Positions 26,151-32,328 of a stretch of 32,328 bases of DNA are shown piece after piece (the stretch's first letter is position 1; each line of letters begins with the position of its first letter). The DNA comes from Lacunisphaera sp. (GTDB lineage: Bacteria > Verrucomicrobiota > Verrucomicrobiia > Opitutales > Opitutaceae), in the NCBI GenBank assembly GCA_029945855.1, contig JAQSDJ010000084.1:11443-43770 (forward strand), written 5' to 3'. Under the pieces are notes generated by a model, which was given only the letters and a program-made list of their open reading frames with translations, was not told where the DNA came from and ran no database searches. Made by a program: the position numbers and the translations under genes.

Positions 26151-26193
26151 TTTGCATTTGCGGGCGGGGCGCCCGGGGGCATCTAGTGGACGC

Positions 26194-26838
26194 GTGAAAA
26201 TCCATGTCCTGCCGTCCGGCCCGATCCAGACCATCGGTTACCTGCTGACCGATGCCGCCTTGGGCGAGGCCGTGCTGGTGGACGCCCCCGGCGGCATCTG
26301 GGCGAAAATCTCGCCGCTGCTCGCCAAGGAAGGCTGCCAGCTCAAGGAACTCTGGCTGACCCACGGGCATTGGGACCACACGCAGGATGCCGCCAAGGTC
26401 GTGCGGGAGACCCAGGCGCTGGTGCGTGGACACAGCGACGACCGGGTGCTGTTCGAGACGCCGGAGATCATGGAGGAGCGGATGGGGCGGGAGATGGGCC
26501 TCGAGCCCGTGAAGATCGACACCTGGGTGGCGCAGGGCGACCGCTTCAAGGCGCTGGGGCGTTTTTTTGAGGTGCGGCACGTGCCGGGCCACTGCCCCGG
26601 CAACGTCCTGTTTTACCAGGCCGACACCCACGCTGCTTTTGTCGGTGACGCGCTGTTCAATGCCGGCGTGGGCCGGTGGGACCTGCCGGGCGGCAGTTTC
26701 AACCTGCTGGCACGCTCCATCCGCGAACAAATCTACACGCTCCCGGACGAGACGGTGGTTTTCCCCGGCCACGGCGAGCGCACCACCGTCGGCGCCGAGA
26801 AGGCCGGCAATCCCTACGTGGCGGCAATTCCGGCATGA
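26194..26838 (+). CDS. MBL-fold metallo-hydrolase (glyoxalase II-like)
   Basis: A 214-residue metallo-beta-lactamase-fold hydrolase. The metal-binding motif THGHWDH (56-62) supplies the first site, HVPGHCPGN (about 131-139) the next ligand histidine, and FVGDALFN and FPGHGERT the remaining Asp and His. The protein is shorter than true glyoxalase II and most like the small YcbL-type group, so the thioester substrate is uncertain. The GTG at 26194 is chosen because the protein pattern begins there (KIHVLPSGPIQTIGYLL); the frame before it is not conserved-looking. Its stop overlaps the ribD start (ATGA), which suggests coupled expression. Confidence 0.85.
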   Translation: MKIHVLPSGPIQTIGYLLTDAALGEAVLVDAPGGIWAKISPLLAKEGCQLKELWLTHGHWDHTQDAAKVVRETQALVRGHSDDRVLFETPEIMEERMGREMGLEPVKIDTWVAQGDRFKALGRFFEVRHVPGHCPGNVLFYQADTHAAFVGDALFNAGVGRWDLPGGSFNLLARSIREQIYTLPDETVVFPGHGERTTVGAEKAGNPYVAAIPA

Positions 26839-27998
26839 GCGGGCACGAGCCATTCATGCGGCGCGCCCTCGAGGTCGCGCGGCGCGGGTGGGGCGAGACC
26901 CACCCGAATCCGCTGGTCGGCGCCCTCATCGTCGAGGACGGCGAGGTGGTCGCGGAGGGCTATCACGCCAAGGCCGGCGAGGCGCATGCGGAGGTCAACG
27001 CGCTGGCGGCGCTCGGGCGGAAGCCCAAGCCCGGCGCGATGCTCTACGTGACGCTCGAGCCCTGTTGCACGCACGGGCGGACGCCGCCTTGCACCGATGC
27101 CATCGTGGATGCGGGTATCACGCGGGTCGTGGTCGGGACGACCGACCCGAATCCGGCGCACGCCGGCAAGGGTTTCGACGTGCTGCGCGCGGGGGGCGTC
27201 GAGGTGGAGACGGGCGTGCTGGCCGCCGACTGCACCGACCTGAACCTGATCTTCAACCACTGGATCGCGAAGGGCGGGCCGCTGTTCGCCGCGAAGTCCG
27301 GCGTGACGCTCGACGGCAAGGTCGCGACCCGGACCGGCGATTCCAAATGGATCACCGGCGAAAAGTCCCGGGCTGACGGTCATCGCTGGCGGCGGCTGTT
27401 CCCGGCCATCGCCGTCGGCGCCGGCACCGTCCGGGCCGACAATCCGCGGCTGACCGCGCGCAGTGCCGGCGGCGAATGGTGCCCGTGGCGGTTTGTGTTC
27501 GACGGCCTGCTGCGCACGGTGACGGACAAGGCGCTGCCAAGCGTCTACACGGACGAGTTCCACGAGCGCACCATCGTCGTGACGACCCCGCATGGCGGCC
27601 TCGGCTACGTGCGCAAGCTCAATGCCCTGGGGGTGAAGACATGGGTGCTGCCGGCGCAGTCGCCCAAGGTGAATTTCCAGGATTTCCGCAAGCGCTGTGC
27701 CGTGGAAGGCATCACGGGCGTTTTCTTCGAGGGCGGGGCGCAGTTGCTCAGCGAGCTGCTGCAGGCGCGCGAACTGGATTATCTTTTCACCTATCATGCC
27801 CCGGTCCTGTTTGCCGACGACAAGGGGAAGAGCATTTTGCGCGGCCTGCGCACGGAGACGCTGGGGGAGGCCATCCGCCTGGAGCAGGTGCGGCACGAGA
27901 TCCATGGCGACGACTCGTTGATGCGCGGCTTTGTGAAGTATCCGGCGAAGATCAACGTGGATGAGGCGACGTTCAACCGGAAGCTGTATGGCGAGTGA
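26835..27998 (+). CDS. ribD: Bifunctional riboflavin deaminase/reductase
   Basis: A 387-residue enzyme for steps two and three of the riboflavin pathway: deamination of the GTP-derived pyrimidine and reduction of its ribosyl group. The deaminase domain (1-145) has the zinc motif HAE (51-53) and PCCTHGRTPPC (76-86), with Cys77 and Cys86 as ligands. The reductase domain (about 147-365) has AKSGVTLDGKVATRTGDSKW, ITGEKSRAD, VGAGTVRADNPRLT and FFEGGAQLLSELL. Both halves appear complete. No other rib genes are nearby. The stop codon is 3 bp before the first 117-bp repeat, so that element lies directly in its 3' flank. Confidence 0.95.
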   Translation: MSGHEPFMRRALEVARRGWGETHPNPLVGALIVEDGEVVAEGYHAKAGEAHAEVNALAALGRKPKPGAMLYVTLEPCCTHGRTPPCTDAIVDAGITRVVVGTTDPNPAHAGKGFDVLRAGGVEVETGVLAADCTDLNLIFNHWIAKGGPLFAAKSGVTLDGKVATRTGDSKWITGEKSRADGHRWRRLFPAIAVGAGTVRADNPRLTARSAGGEWCPWRFVFDGLLRTVTDKALPSVYTDEFHERTIVVTTPHGGLGYVRKLNALGVKTWVLPAQSPKVNFQDFRKRCAVEGITGVFFEGGAQLLSELLQARELDYLFTYHAPVLFADDKGKSILRGLRTETLGEAIRLEQVRHEIHGDDSLMRGFVKYPAKINVDEATFNRKLYGE

Positions 27999-28001
27999 GC
28001 C

Positions 28002-28118
28002 GAGCCATCCCGGTTTCCCCCCACGAATCGCACGAATCATCACGAATGGATCCAAATGCCATTTCCGGGATTCGTGACACGCTGCCGGCTGCGGCAGCGT
28101 ATTTGTGTGATTCGTGGG
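28002..28118 (+). repeat. 117-bp direct repeat, copy 1 (left of the GxxExxY gene)
   Basis: Identical to copy 2 (28514-28630) at 115 of 117 positions. The inner 99 bp (28020-28118) are bounded by 10-bp perfect inverted repeats, CCCACGAATC and GATTCGTGGG. Three CACGAAT heptamers (28022, 28031, 28041) face three inverted ATTCGTG units (28070, 28101 as variant ATTTGTG, 28110). A hairpin with 9-bp stem (ACGCTGCCG/CGGCAGCGT) lies at 28079-28100. A possible GTG start for the next gene (28114) falls inside it. Confidence 0.95.
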
Positions 28119-28137
28119 TATCTCCTCCGACTTCTTT

Positions 28138-28515
28138 ATGACTGAACTATTGTTGAAGGATGAAGTTTACCGCGTGATCGGGTGCGCGTTTGAAGTTTAC
28201 AACGACCTCGGCTGCGGGTTTCTCGAACCGGTCTACCAAGAGGCGTTCGAACTGGAACTGACCGACCAAGGGATTGCTTACGAGGCCCAGAAGCGTTTGC
28301 AGATTTTCTACAAAGGCCGTCCGCTCAAGAAGGACTACATCGCCGACTTGATCGTGATCGGGCAAATCGTAGTGGAACTCAAAGCGGAGGAGCGGCTTCT
28401 GCCCCGCGACGAGGCTCAGCTTATCAACTACCTCAAGGCCACCCGGCTTCGCGTTGGGTTGCTGGTGAATTTTGGAGCCCATCCCAAATTGGAGTGGAAG
28501 CGATTGGTGAACTGA
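28138..28515 (+). CDS. GxxExxY-family protein, PD-(D/E)XK-like, flanked by direct repeats
   Basis: A 125-residue protein of the GxxExxY family; the naming motif is GFLEPVY (Gly27, Glu30, Tyr33). The biochemical function is not established to my knowledge. Asp70, then Glu80-x-Lys82 (ADLIVIGQIVVELKA) and Gln94 form a PD-(D/E)XK nuclease-like pattern, so DNA cleavage is possible but unproven. The ATG at 28138 follows repeat copy 1 by 19 bp. An in-frame GTG at 28114 would begin inside the repeat and add eight residues. The stop codon (28513-28515) overlaps the first bases of repeat copy 2. The gene is less GC-rich than ribD and rdgB on either side, suggesting acquisition as a gene-plus-repeat unit. 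Confidence 0.88.
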   Translation: MTELLLKDEVYRVIGCAFEVYNDLGCGFLEPVYQEAFELELTDQGIAYEAQKRLQIFYKGRPLKKDYIADLIVIGQIVVELKAEERLLPRDEAQLINYLKATRLRVGLLVNFGAHPKLEWKRLVN

Positions 28516-28630
28516 GCCATCCCGGTTTTCCCCCACGAATCGCACGAATCATCACGAATGGATCCAAATGCCATTTCCGGGATTCGTGACACGCTGCCGG
28601 CTGCGGCAGCGTATTCGTGTGATTCGTGGG
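28514..28630 (+). repeat. 117-bp direct repeat, copy 2 (right of the GxxExxY gene)
   Basis: Same orientation as copy 1, 512 bp further on, differing at two positions: a T/C change in the T/C run near the left end, and ATTCGTG instead of ATTTGTG in the fifth heptamer. The 10-bp terminal inverted repeats are at 28532-28541 and 28621-28630. A weaker likeness continues beyond both copies (CTCCTCCGACTTC versus CTCCTCCGCCTTC). The rdgB start lies 40 bp downstream. Confidence 0.95.
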
Positions 28631-28669
28631 ACAAACTCCTCCGCCTTCCGGTTTCGCCAGGAATTTAGA

Positions 28670-29272
28670 GTGAGTATTCGCCTCATCCATCTCGCCAGCG
28701 GGAATTCGCACAAGGCGGCTGAGTTTCAGCGGCTGGCTGAGGCGTCGGGCTCGCCCTGGGAGATCCTGCCGACTGCGGGCATGCCCGCAGTGGTCGAGGA
28801 CACGGGCACGTTTCCCGGGAATGCCCGGAAGAAGGCGATGGCCTTGCAGGCGCTGCTGCCGGCGGACGCATGGGTGTTGGCCGATGACAGCGGCGTGTGC
28901 GTCGATGCGCTCGGCGGCCTGCCGGGGGTGGAGTCGGCGTATTTCGCCGGGCCGCAGCATGACAGCGCGGCCAATTTGCGGAAACTCGCCGAGGTGATGC
29001 GTGACGTGCCGGAGGGGCAACGCGGGGCGGCCTTTGTGTGCTGCCTGGTGCTGCGCGGACCGGGCGGAATCGAGCAGGTCTGCGAGGGGCGCTGCACGGG
29101 TGTGCTGCGGCATGAGCCGCGGGGCGGCTTTGGCTTCGGCTACGATCCGCTCTTCATCCCGGACGGGTTTGCGTGCACCTATGCCGAGCTCCCGGAGGCG
29201 GAGAAAAACAAAATCAGCCACCGCGGACGCGCGTGGCTGATTCTGGCGGAGTGGCTGCGGCGGCAGTCCTAA
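28670..29272 (+). CDS. rdgB: RdgB/HAM1-family dITP/XTP pyrophosphatase
   Basis: A 200-residue nucleotide-pool cleaner that hydrolyses dITP, ITP and XTP to monophosphates. Conserved blocks are ASGNSHKAAEF (9-19), EDTGTFPGNARKKA (43-56), ADDSGVCVDALGG (71-83) with the catalytic Asp region, GGFGFGYDPLF (152-162) and EAEKNKISHRGRA (176-188). Length is normal. The GTG at 28670 is chosen because the conserved SIRLIHLASGN strand begins there and AGGA lies 7 nt upstream; the longer open frame before it runs through repeat copy 2. It converges on the large pilus-type gene, with only 13 bp between stop codons and no obvious terminator. Confidence 0.94.
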   Translation: MSIRLIHLASGNSHKAAEFQRLAEASGSPWEILPTAGMPAVVEDTGTFPGNARKKAMALQALLPADAWVLADDSGVCVDALGGLPGVESAYFAGPQHDSAANLRKLAEVMRDVPEGQRGAAFVCCLVLRGPGGIEQVCEGRCTGVLRHEPRGGFGFGYDPLFIPDGFACTYAELPEAEKNKISHRGRAWLILAEWLRRQS

Positions 29273-29285
29273 GTCCGCGGCCGGC

Positions 29286-32200
29286 TCAAGGTATGGTGGT
29301 CAGTGCTTCGAGGTAGGTCTTGCGGGTGGCGTAGTCGGTTGCGGACAATTCACGGAAACCCAGGCGGTCGGCGCCGATCACGAGCGGCTCGAGCGGGACG
29401 TCGTGGTTGGCGGTGCGGAAGCCCTCGTGCAGGCCCCAGTAGCGGTCAGGCGCCGCATAGCAGCGGATGTTCCAAGGTTCCATCGCCACGCGACTCTCGA
29501 AGAGGGCGACCATGGAGCCGCGGATGTAGAGACCGGAATTGGTGCCGCTGCCCATGTCATTGTGCCAGTCCTCAATCAGGCGGGGGAAGTTGTGGGCGCC
29601 ACCGCTGTATTGGGCGTTGGCGGCGCTCATCGGCGGTCGGTCGGTCAGGTTGGTGGCATTGTGATTGCTCGGGATCATGCCCATCAGCACGGCGGTGGAG
29701 AACTCGGTATTGACCGTCGGCAGCTTGGTCTGCCAGGTCGAGCCCGTCGGGCCGGGGGTGCTGCTGGTGGGCAAAGCGCCGGGTCTGATGGCGGTGGCGC
29801 TGCCGAGACCTTCGAATTGGTTGCTATTGCTGGGGGCGGCCGTGTCCCAGGTGGCCACCCAGGCGGCATTCGTAACGCGGAAAGCGCTCAAGGCGTCGTT
29901 CCAGCCGTTGGTCTGGTAGTAGGGAGTGCTGGCCGTGCTGAAGACCGGCTGGGACAGCAGCGTGATGGCATCGGCCATCACGGAGGCCAGTTTTTCGTTG
30001 GCCGAGTCGGGGAACCGGGCGCTGTAGCCGCCGATGGCCGTGGTGGAGGTCGTGGTGCTGTTGACCGTGCCGTCGGCGTTGAAATGGCCCACGAGATAGG
30101 CCGCATCGTTGGTGGCAAAGGTAAAGCCTGTCTTGGCAGTGGTGCTGAGCGAGACGAGCGGACCGCGGCCGTTGATCAGGCGGACGCCAGAGTCGATGCG
30201 GTCGTTGATGTTGGTGGCGATCGTCTGGGCGCGACGCTCCGCTTCGACCGATTGGACGAAGATGGCGATACCGTCATACCAGGCGGAACCCAAGTCGCTC
30301 GCCGGCACGGCCAGGTTGCTGGGGTCGGCCGGGATGAGCGTGGGGGTGCTGGGGGTGAGATAGGCGGGCGTGTAGTAGAGCTGGAACGGATCCAGCCGGT
30401 TGAGGGTCGCGGCGGTGCCGGTGACGGGGAAAATGTTGTAGGTGAAGGCCGCGGCGAGATCGGCGTCAGTGCCCAGGGCGATGGATGTCGCGGTGCCGCC
30501 GGAGTTGTAGATCGAGTTGGTCCAGTTGGTGGCGGTCGGCAAGTCGACATTGTAGCCGGTGCTGGACATGCCGTCGGTGGTGAGGGTGGAAAGGGTGCTC
30601 ATGACGCGGTTCACCATCATCTTCAGGCGGGCGAGGTCTAAATCGATCTTCACCAGGGCGCGGGGCCGGTAATTGTTGGTGCTGCGGGCGGAACCGCCGG
30701 CGATGTTGGAATTGTAGCCGACATTGCCGTCGGCGCGGCGCAGGTCGAAGAAGTAGGCCTCGGCCGGGTAGGGTTGCGTGGCAGTATCCGCAGGGAAAAG
30801 GTTGCCCGAGCCGCCGACGGCCGTGTAGCCGGTGTAGGGCAGGGGATCGACGGTGACCAAGGTGTTGTCGGTCACGGGACTGCCCGAGATCCCGGGGACG
30901 ATGGTGATGACGCCGCCGTTGAGCGAGGAGGCGGCCATGTAGCGCGTCCCGCCAATGTTGAGGAAGTTGCCGGCGTGGATGGTGCCGACACCGGTATCGA
31001 TCACGATCTGCTGGGTCCCGACGGCATAATCGGTGGCGTTGTTCGTGAAATACTCCTTGCCGGTGCCCAGCGCACCGGTGGTGGCGTCGATCGTGACCGA
31101 AAAGCCGTCGGAGACGCCGACGGCGGTGCGAATACCCGGGGAGGAGATGCCGATCGGATAATTCGTCGTGACGTTGGCCGGCGCCGCGACAGGTGCGCGG
31201 GTGACCAGATAGCGCTGGGGATTGATGTAGATGGTGTTGCCCGGGATGATGGTCTTGGTGTCGCCATCGAGATTCAGGGCCGTGGCAAACTGCGCAACGG
31301 CACCGTTGGTCACGAATGTTGTGGCGGTGCCGCGGAAGGAGGGACCAACCGTAATCGCGGCGTTGTCCGCGACCGCGGCGGCCAGACCGGGGGCCCCGAT
31401 CTTGACGATGCCGCCGGAGAGATCGCCGACGACCAGGTAGCGGTAGGCGCCGATGGTCAGGACTTCGCCCGTCTGGATAATGCCGGTGCCTGTGTCCACC
31501 GCGAGGTCCGTGGCCCCGATCGCGTAGCCGGCGGCGTTGTTGATCACGTAGCCGGTGGCCAGATTGTAACCGTGCTGGACGGTGCGCAGGACCTGGTTGG
31601 AACCGACCGCCGTGCCGGAGCCGACAATGGTTCCGGACAGGTAACGGTTGGGCAGCACGTTGTCATACATGAAGTCATCGGCCATCTGGGCCGCCGTGGT
31701 GCCCGCCGTGCCGCCATTGTTGTAGCCGTAAGTGGGCTGGCCGGGCAGAACCACCTCGCGCAGGGTGTGCGTGGAATCGCTATTCACGATGTTCAACCAA
31801 GCCCGGTAGGAGCGGGGCAGGATCGGCACGGTGGTGCCGTCCGGCAGCCGGCCGAGGCGGGCGGTATTATCGGGATTGACGGCGATGTAGAGGCCGCATT
31901 TGCGGGACATCTTGAGTTCCTTGGTGGCGGCGTCGTCGGTGGTGTCCATCCACTCCCAAGCGGTGGTCGTGGAGTTGAACAGCCATTTCCGGGGGTTGCG
32001 CGGCTCGATCATCTGGCGACCGTTGCTGCGGTCGTCCTCCGGGGTCGAGGCCAGATTGGTTTCATTGTAGGAACCGATGCCGGGAAGCTCGAGCTTGGAG
32101 ACGCCGTGGGCGCTGGTGCGGACGTTGCCGCCGTAGGTGGAGGTGGCGAAGGTCTTGAACTGGTTCACCGTGCTCGTGCTCTCGGTGGCGGAGCCATACT

Positions 32201-32328
32201 TGTGGTCGCGCCAGACGCCGCCGGAGGACTTCAGGTTGACGGCGGCGCCGGAGACCGGCTTGTAATTGACCGCACCGGTGCCGCCGGCCCCGGCGGGGGT
32301 GGGGCCGGCGCGCGTGTCGGAGGGCGCC
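29286..32328 (-). CDS. Large pilus/surface-type protein, N-terminus outside the window
   Basis: The reading frame stays open to the right edge, so only the C-terminal about 1,014 residues are visible. A GTG at 32168 is internal, since similar Gly/Ala-rich sequence continues upstream of it. The protein is rich in Thr, Asn, Ser, Gly and Ala, as expected for a secreted product. The C-terminal region (NFPRLIEDW, then SGLYIRGSMVALFESRVAMEPWN, AAPDRYWGLHEGF) matches a pattern I associate with PilX-like or Verru_Chthon-type pilus-associated proteins; the exact family is unsure. Two related 68-residue segments (31344-31547 and 30849-31052) share NNAxxYAxGT, DTGxGxIxxG and DNxxxTV. A prepilin-like N-terminus, if present, would lie beyond the window. 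Confidence 0.62.
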   Translation of the reverse strand, partial: APSDTRAGPTPAGAGGTGAVNYKPVSGAAVNLKSSGGVWRDHKYGSATESTSTVNQFKTFATSTYGGNVRTSAHGVSKLELPGIGSYNETNLASTPEDDRSNGRQMIEPRNPRKWLFNSTTTAWEWMDTTDDAATKELKMSRKCGLYIAVNPDNTARLGRLPDGTTVPILPRSYRAWLNIVNSDSTHTLREVVLPGQPTYGYNNGGTAGTTAAQMADDFMYDNVLPNRYLSGTIVGSGTAVGSNQVLRTVQHGYNLATGYVINNAAGYAIGATDLAVDTGTGIIQTGEVLTIGAYRYLVVGDLSGGIVKIGAPGLAAAVADNAAITVGPSFRGTATTFVTNGAVAQFATALNLDGDTKTIIPGNTIYINPQRYLVTRAPVAAPANVTTNYPIGISSPGIRTAVGVSDGFSVTIDATTGALGTGKEYFTNNATDYAVGTQQIVIDTGVGTIHAGNFLNIGGTRYMAASSLNGGVITIVPGISGSPVTDNTLVTVDPLPYTGYTAVGGSGNLFPADTATQPYPAEAYFFDLRRADGNVGYNSNIAGGSARSTNNYRPRALVKIDLDLARLKMMVNRVMSTLSTLTTDGMSSTGYNVDLPTATNWTNSIYNSGGTATSIALGTDADLAAAFTYNIFPVTGTAATLNRLDPFQLYYTPAYLTPSTPTLIPADPSNLAVPASDLGSAWYDGIAIFVQSVEAERRAQTIATNINDRIDSGVRLINGRGPLVSLSTTAKTGFTFATNDAAYLVGHFNADGTVNSTTTSTTAIGGYSARFPDSANEKLASVMADAITLLSQPVFSTASTPYYQTNGWNDALSAFRVTNAAWVATWDTAAPSNSNQFEGLGSATAIRPGALPTSSTPGPTGSTWQTKLPTVNTEFSTAVLMGMIPSNHNATNLTDRPPMSAANAQYSGGAHNFPRLIEDWHNDMGSGTNSGLYIRGSMVALFESRVAMEPWNIRCYAAPDRYWGLHEGFRTANHDVPLEPLVIGADRLGFRELSATDYATRKTYLEALTTIP
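30849..31547 (-). repeat. Internal protein repeat in the large surface protein
   Basis: The segments encoded by 31344-31547 and 30849-31052 align over about 68 residues: VINNAAGYAIGATDLAVDTG against FTNNATDYAVGTQQIVIDTG, then QTGEVLTIGAYRYLV against HAGNFLNIGGTRYMA, then VADNAAITV against VTDNTLVTV. A third, weaker unit lies between them (about residues 300-325, TKTIIPGNTIYINPQRYLV). The units are diverged, so this is an old duplication of a beta-strand module. Confidence 0.7.

Noticed and set aside
28020-28630. CRISPR array suggested by repeated CACGAAT/ATTCGTG units
   Set aside because: The units are 7 bp, occur in both orientations inside a palindrome, and are not separated by regular spacers; there are no cas genes.
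29273-29285. Terminator between the convergent rdgB and surface-protein genes
   Set aside because: Only 13 bp, GC-rich without a usable stem-loop followed by a T-tract.

Overview
The window is about 32 kb of GC-rich Gram-negative DNA (roughly 65% G+C by eye). The gene content (TonB-like protein, C-terminal-Phe beta-barrel, duplicated orphan FtsX/MacB permease, GxxExxY protein, many hybrid kinases, a large pilus-type surface protein) suggests a member of the Verrucomicrobiota, perhaps Opitutaceae. That placement is an inference from gene families and style; no rRNA or tRNA gene is present to test it.

Layout. 40-5646 (minus strand): a signalling cluster with a hotdog thioesterase, a secreted protein of unknown function, a membrane hybrid histidine kinase with two receiver domains, a stand-alone receiver, and a receiver/adenylate-cyclase protein whose kinase-like segments lack an ATPase. 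The order suggests a phosphorelay feeding cAMP synthesis. 5745-7381: a TonB-like energy transducer, another lone receiver and a second hotdog thioesterase. 7466-11445 (plus): a ParA/MinD-family ATPase, an unrecognised 321-residue protein and a disordered/coiled-coil protein, followed by a probable outer-membrane beta-barrel. 11446-11727 is a non-coding stretch with strong REP/BIME-like palindromes. 11728-16069: a divergent pair, IspH with a long N-terminal extension and an orphan ABC-type permease.

16073-17000 holds an Xre/RES toxin-antitoxin module whose antitoxin is intact, whose toxin reading frame is broken near its 5' end, and whose upstream region carries perfect palindromic operators. 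17051-19789 is alaS. 19790-20252 has no convincing gene but several RNA-like inverted repeats. 20253-26150 is a four-gene sensory operon: an XRE-HTH/receiver fusion, a three-PAS kinase with a recent internal PAS duplication, an Rcp1-like receiver, and a receiver-PAS-PAS-PAS-kinase-receiver hybrid.

26194-29272 (plus): an MBL-fold hydrolase overlapping ribD, then a GxxExxY-family gene sandwiched between two 117-bp direct repeats (115/117 identical), then rdgB. The repeats have 10-bp terminal inverted repeats, three CACGAAT heptamers opposed by three inverted copies, and a central hairpin. This gene-plus-repeat unit, lying between two housekeeping genes, is the best candidate for an under-described mobile or selfish system here. 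29286 to the right edge is the C-terminal part of a large pilus/surface protein that continues outside the window.
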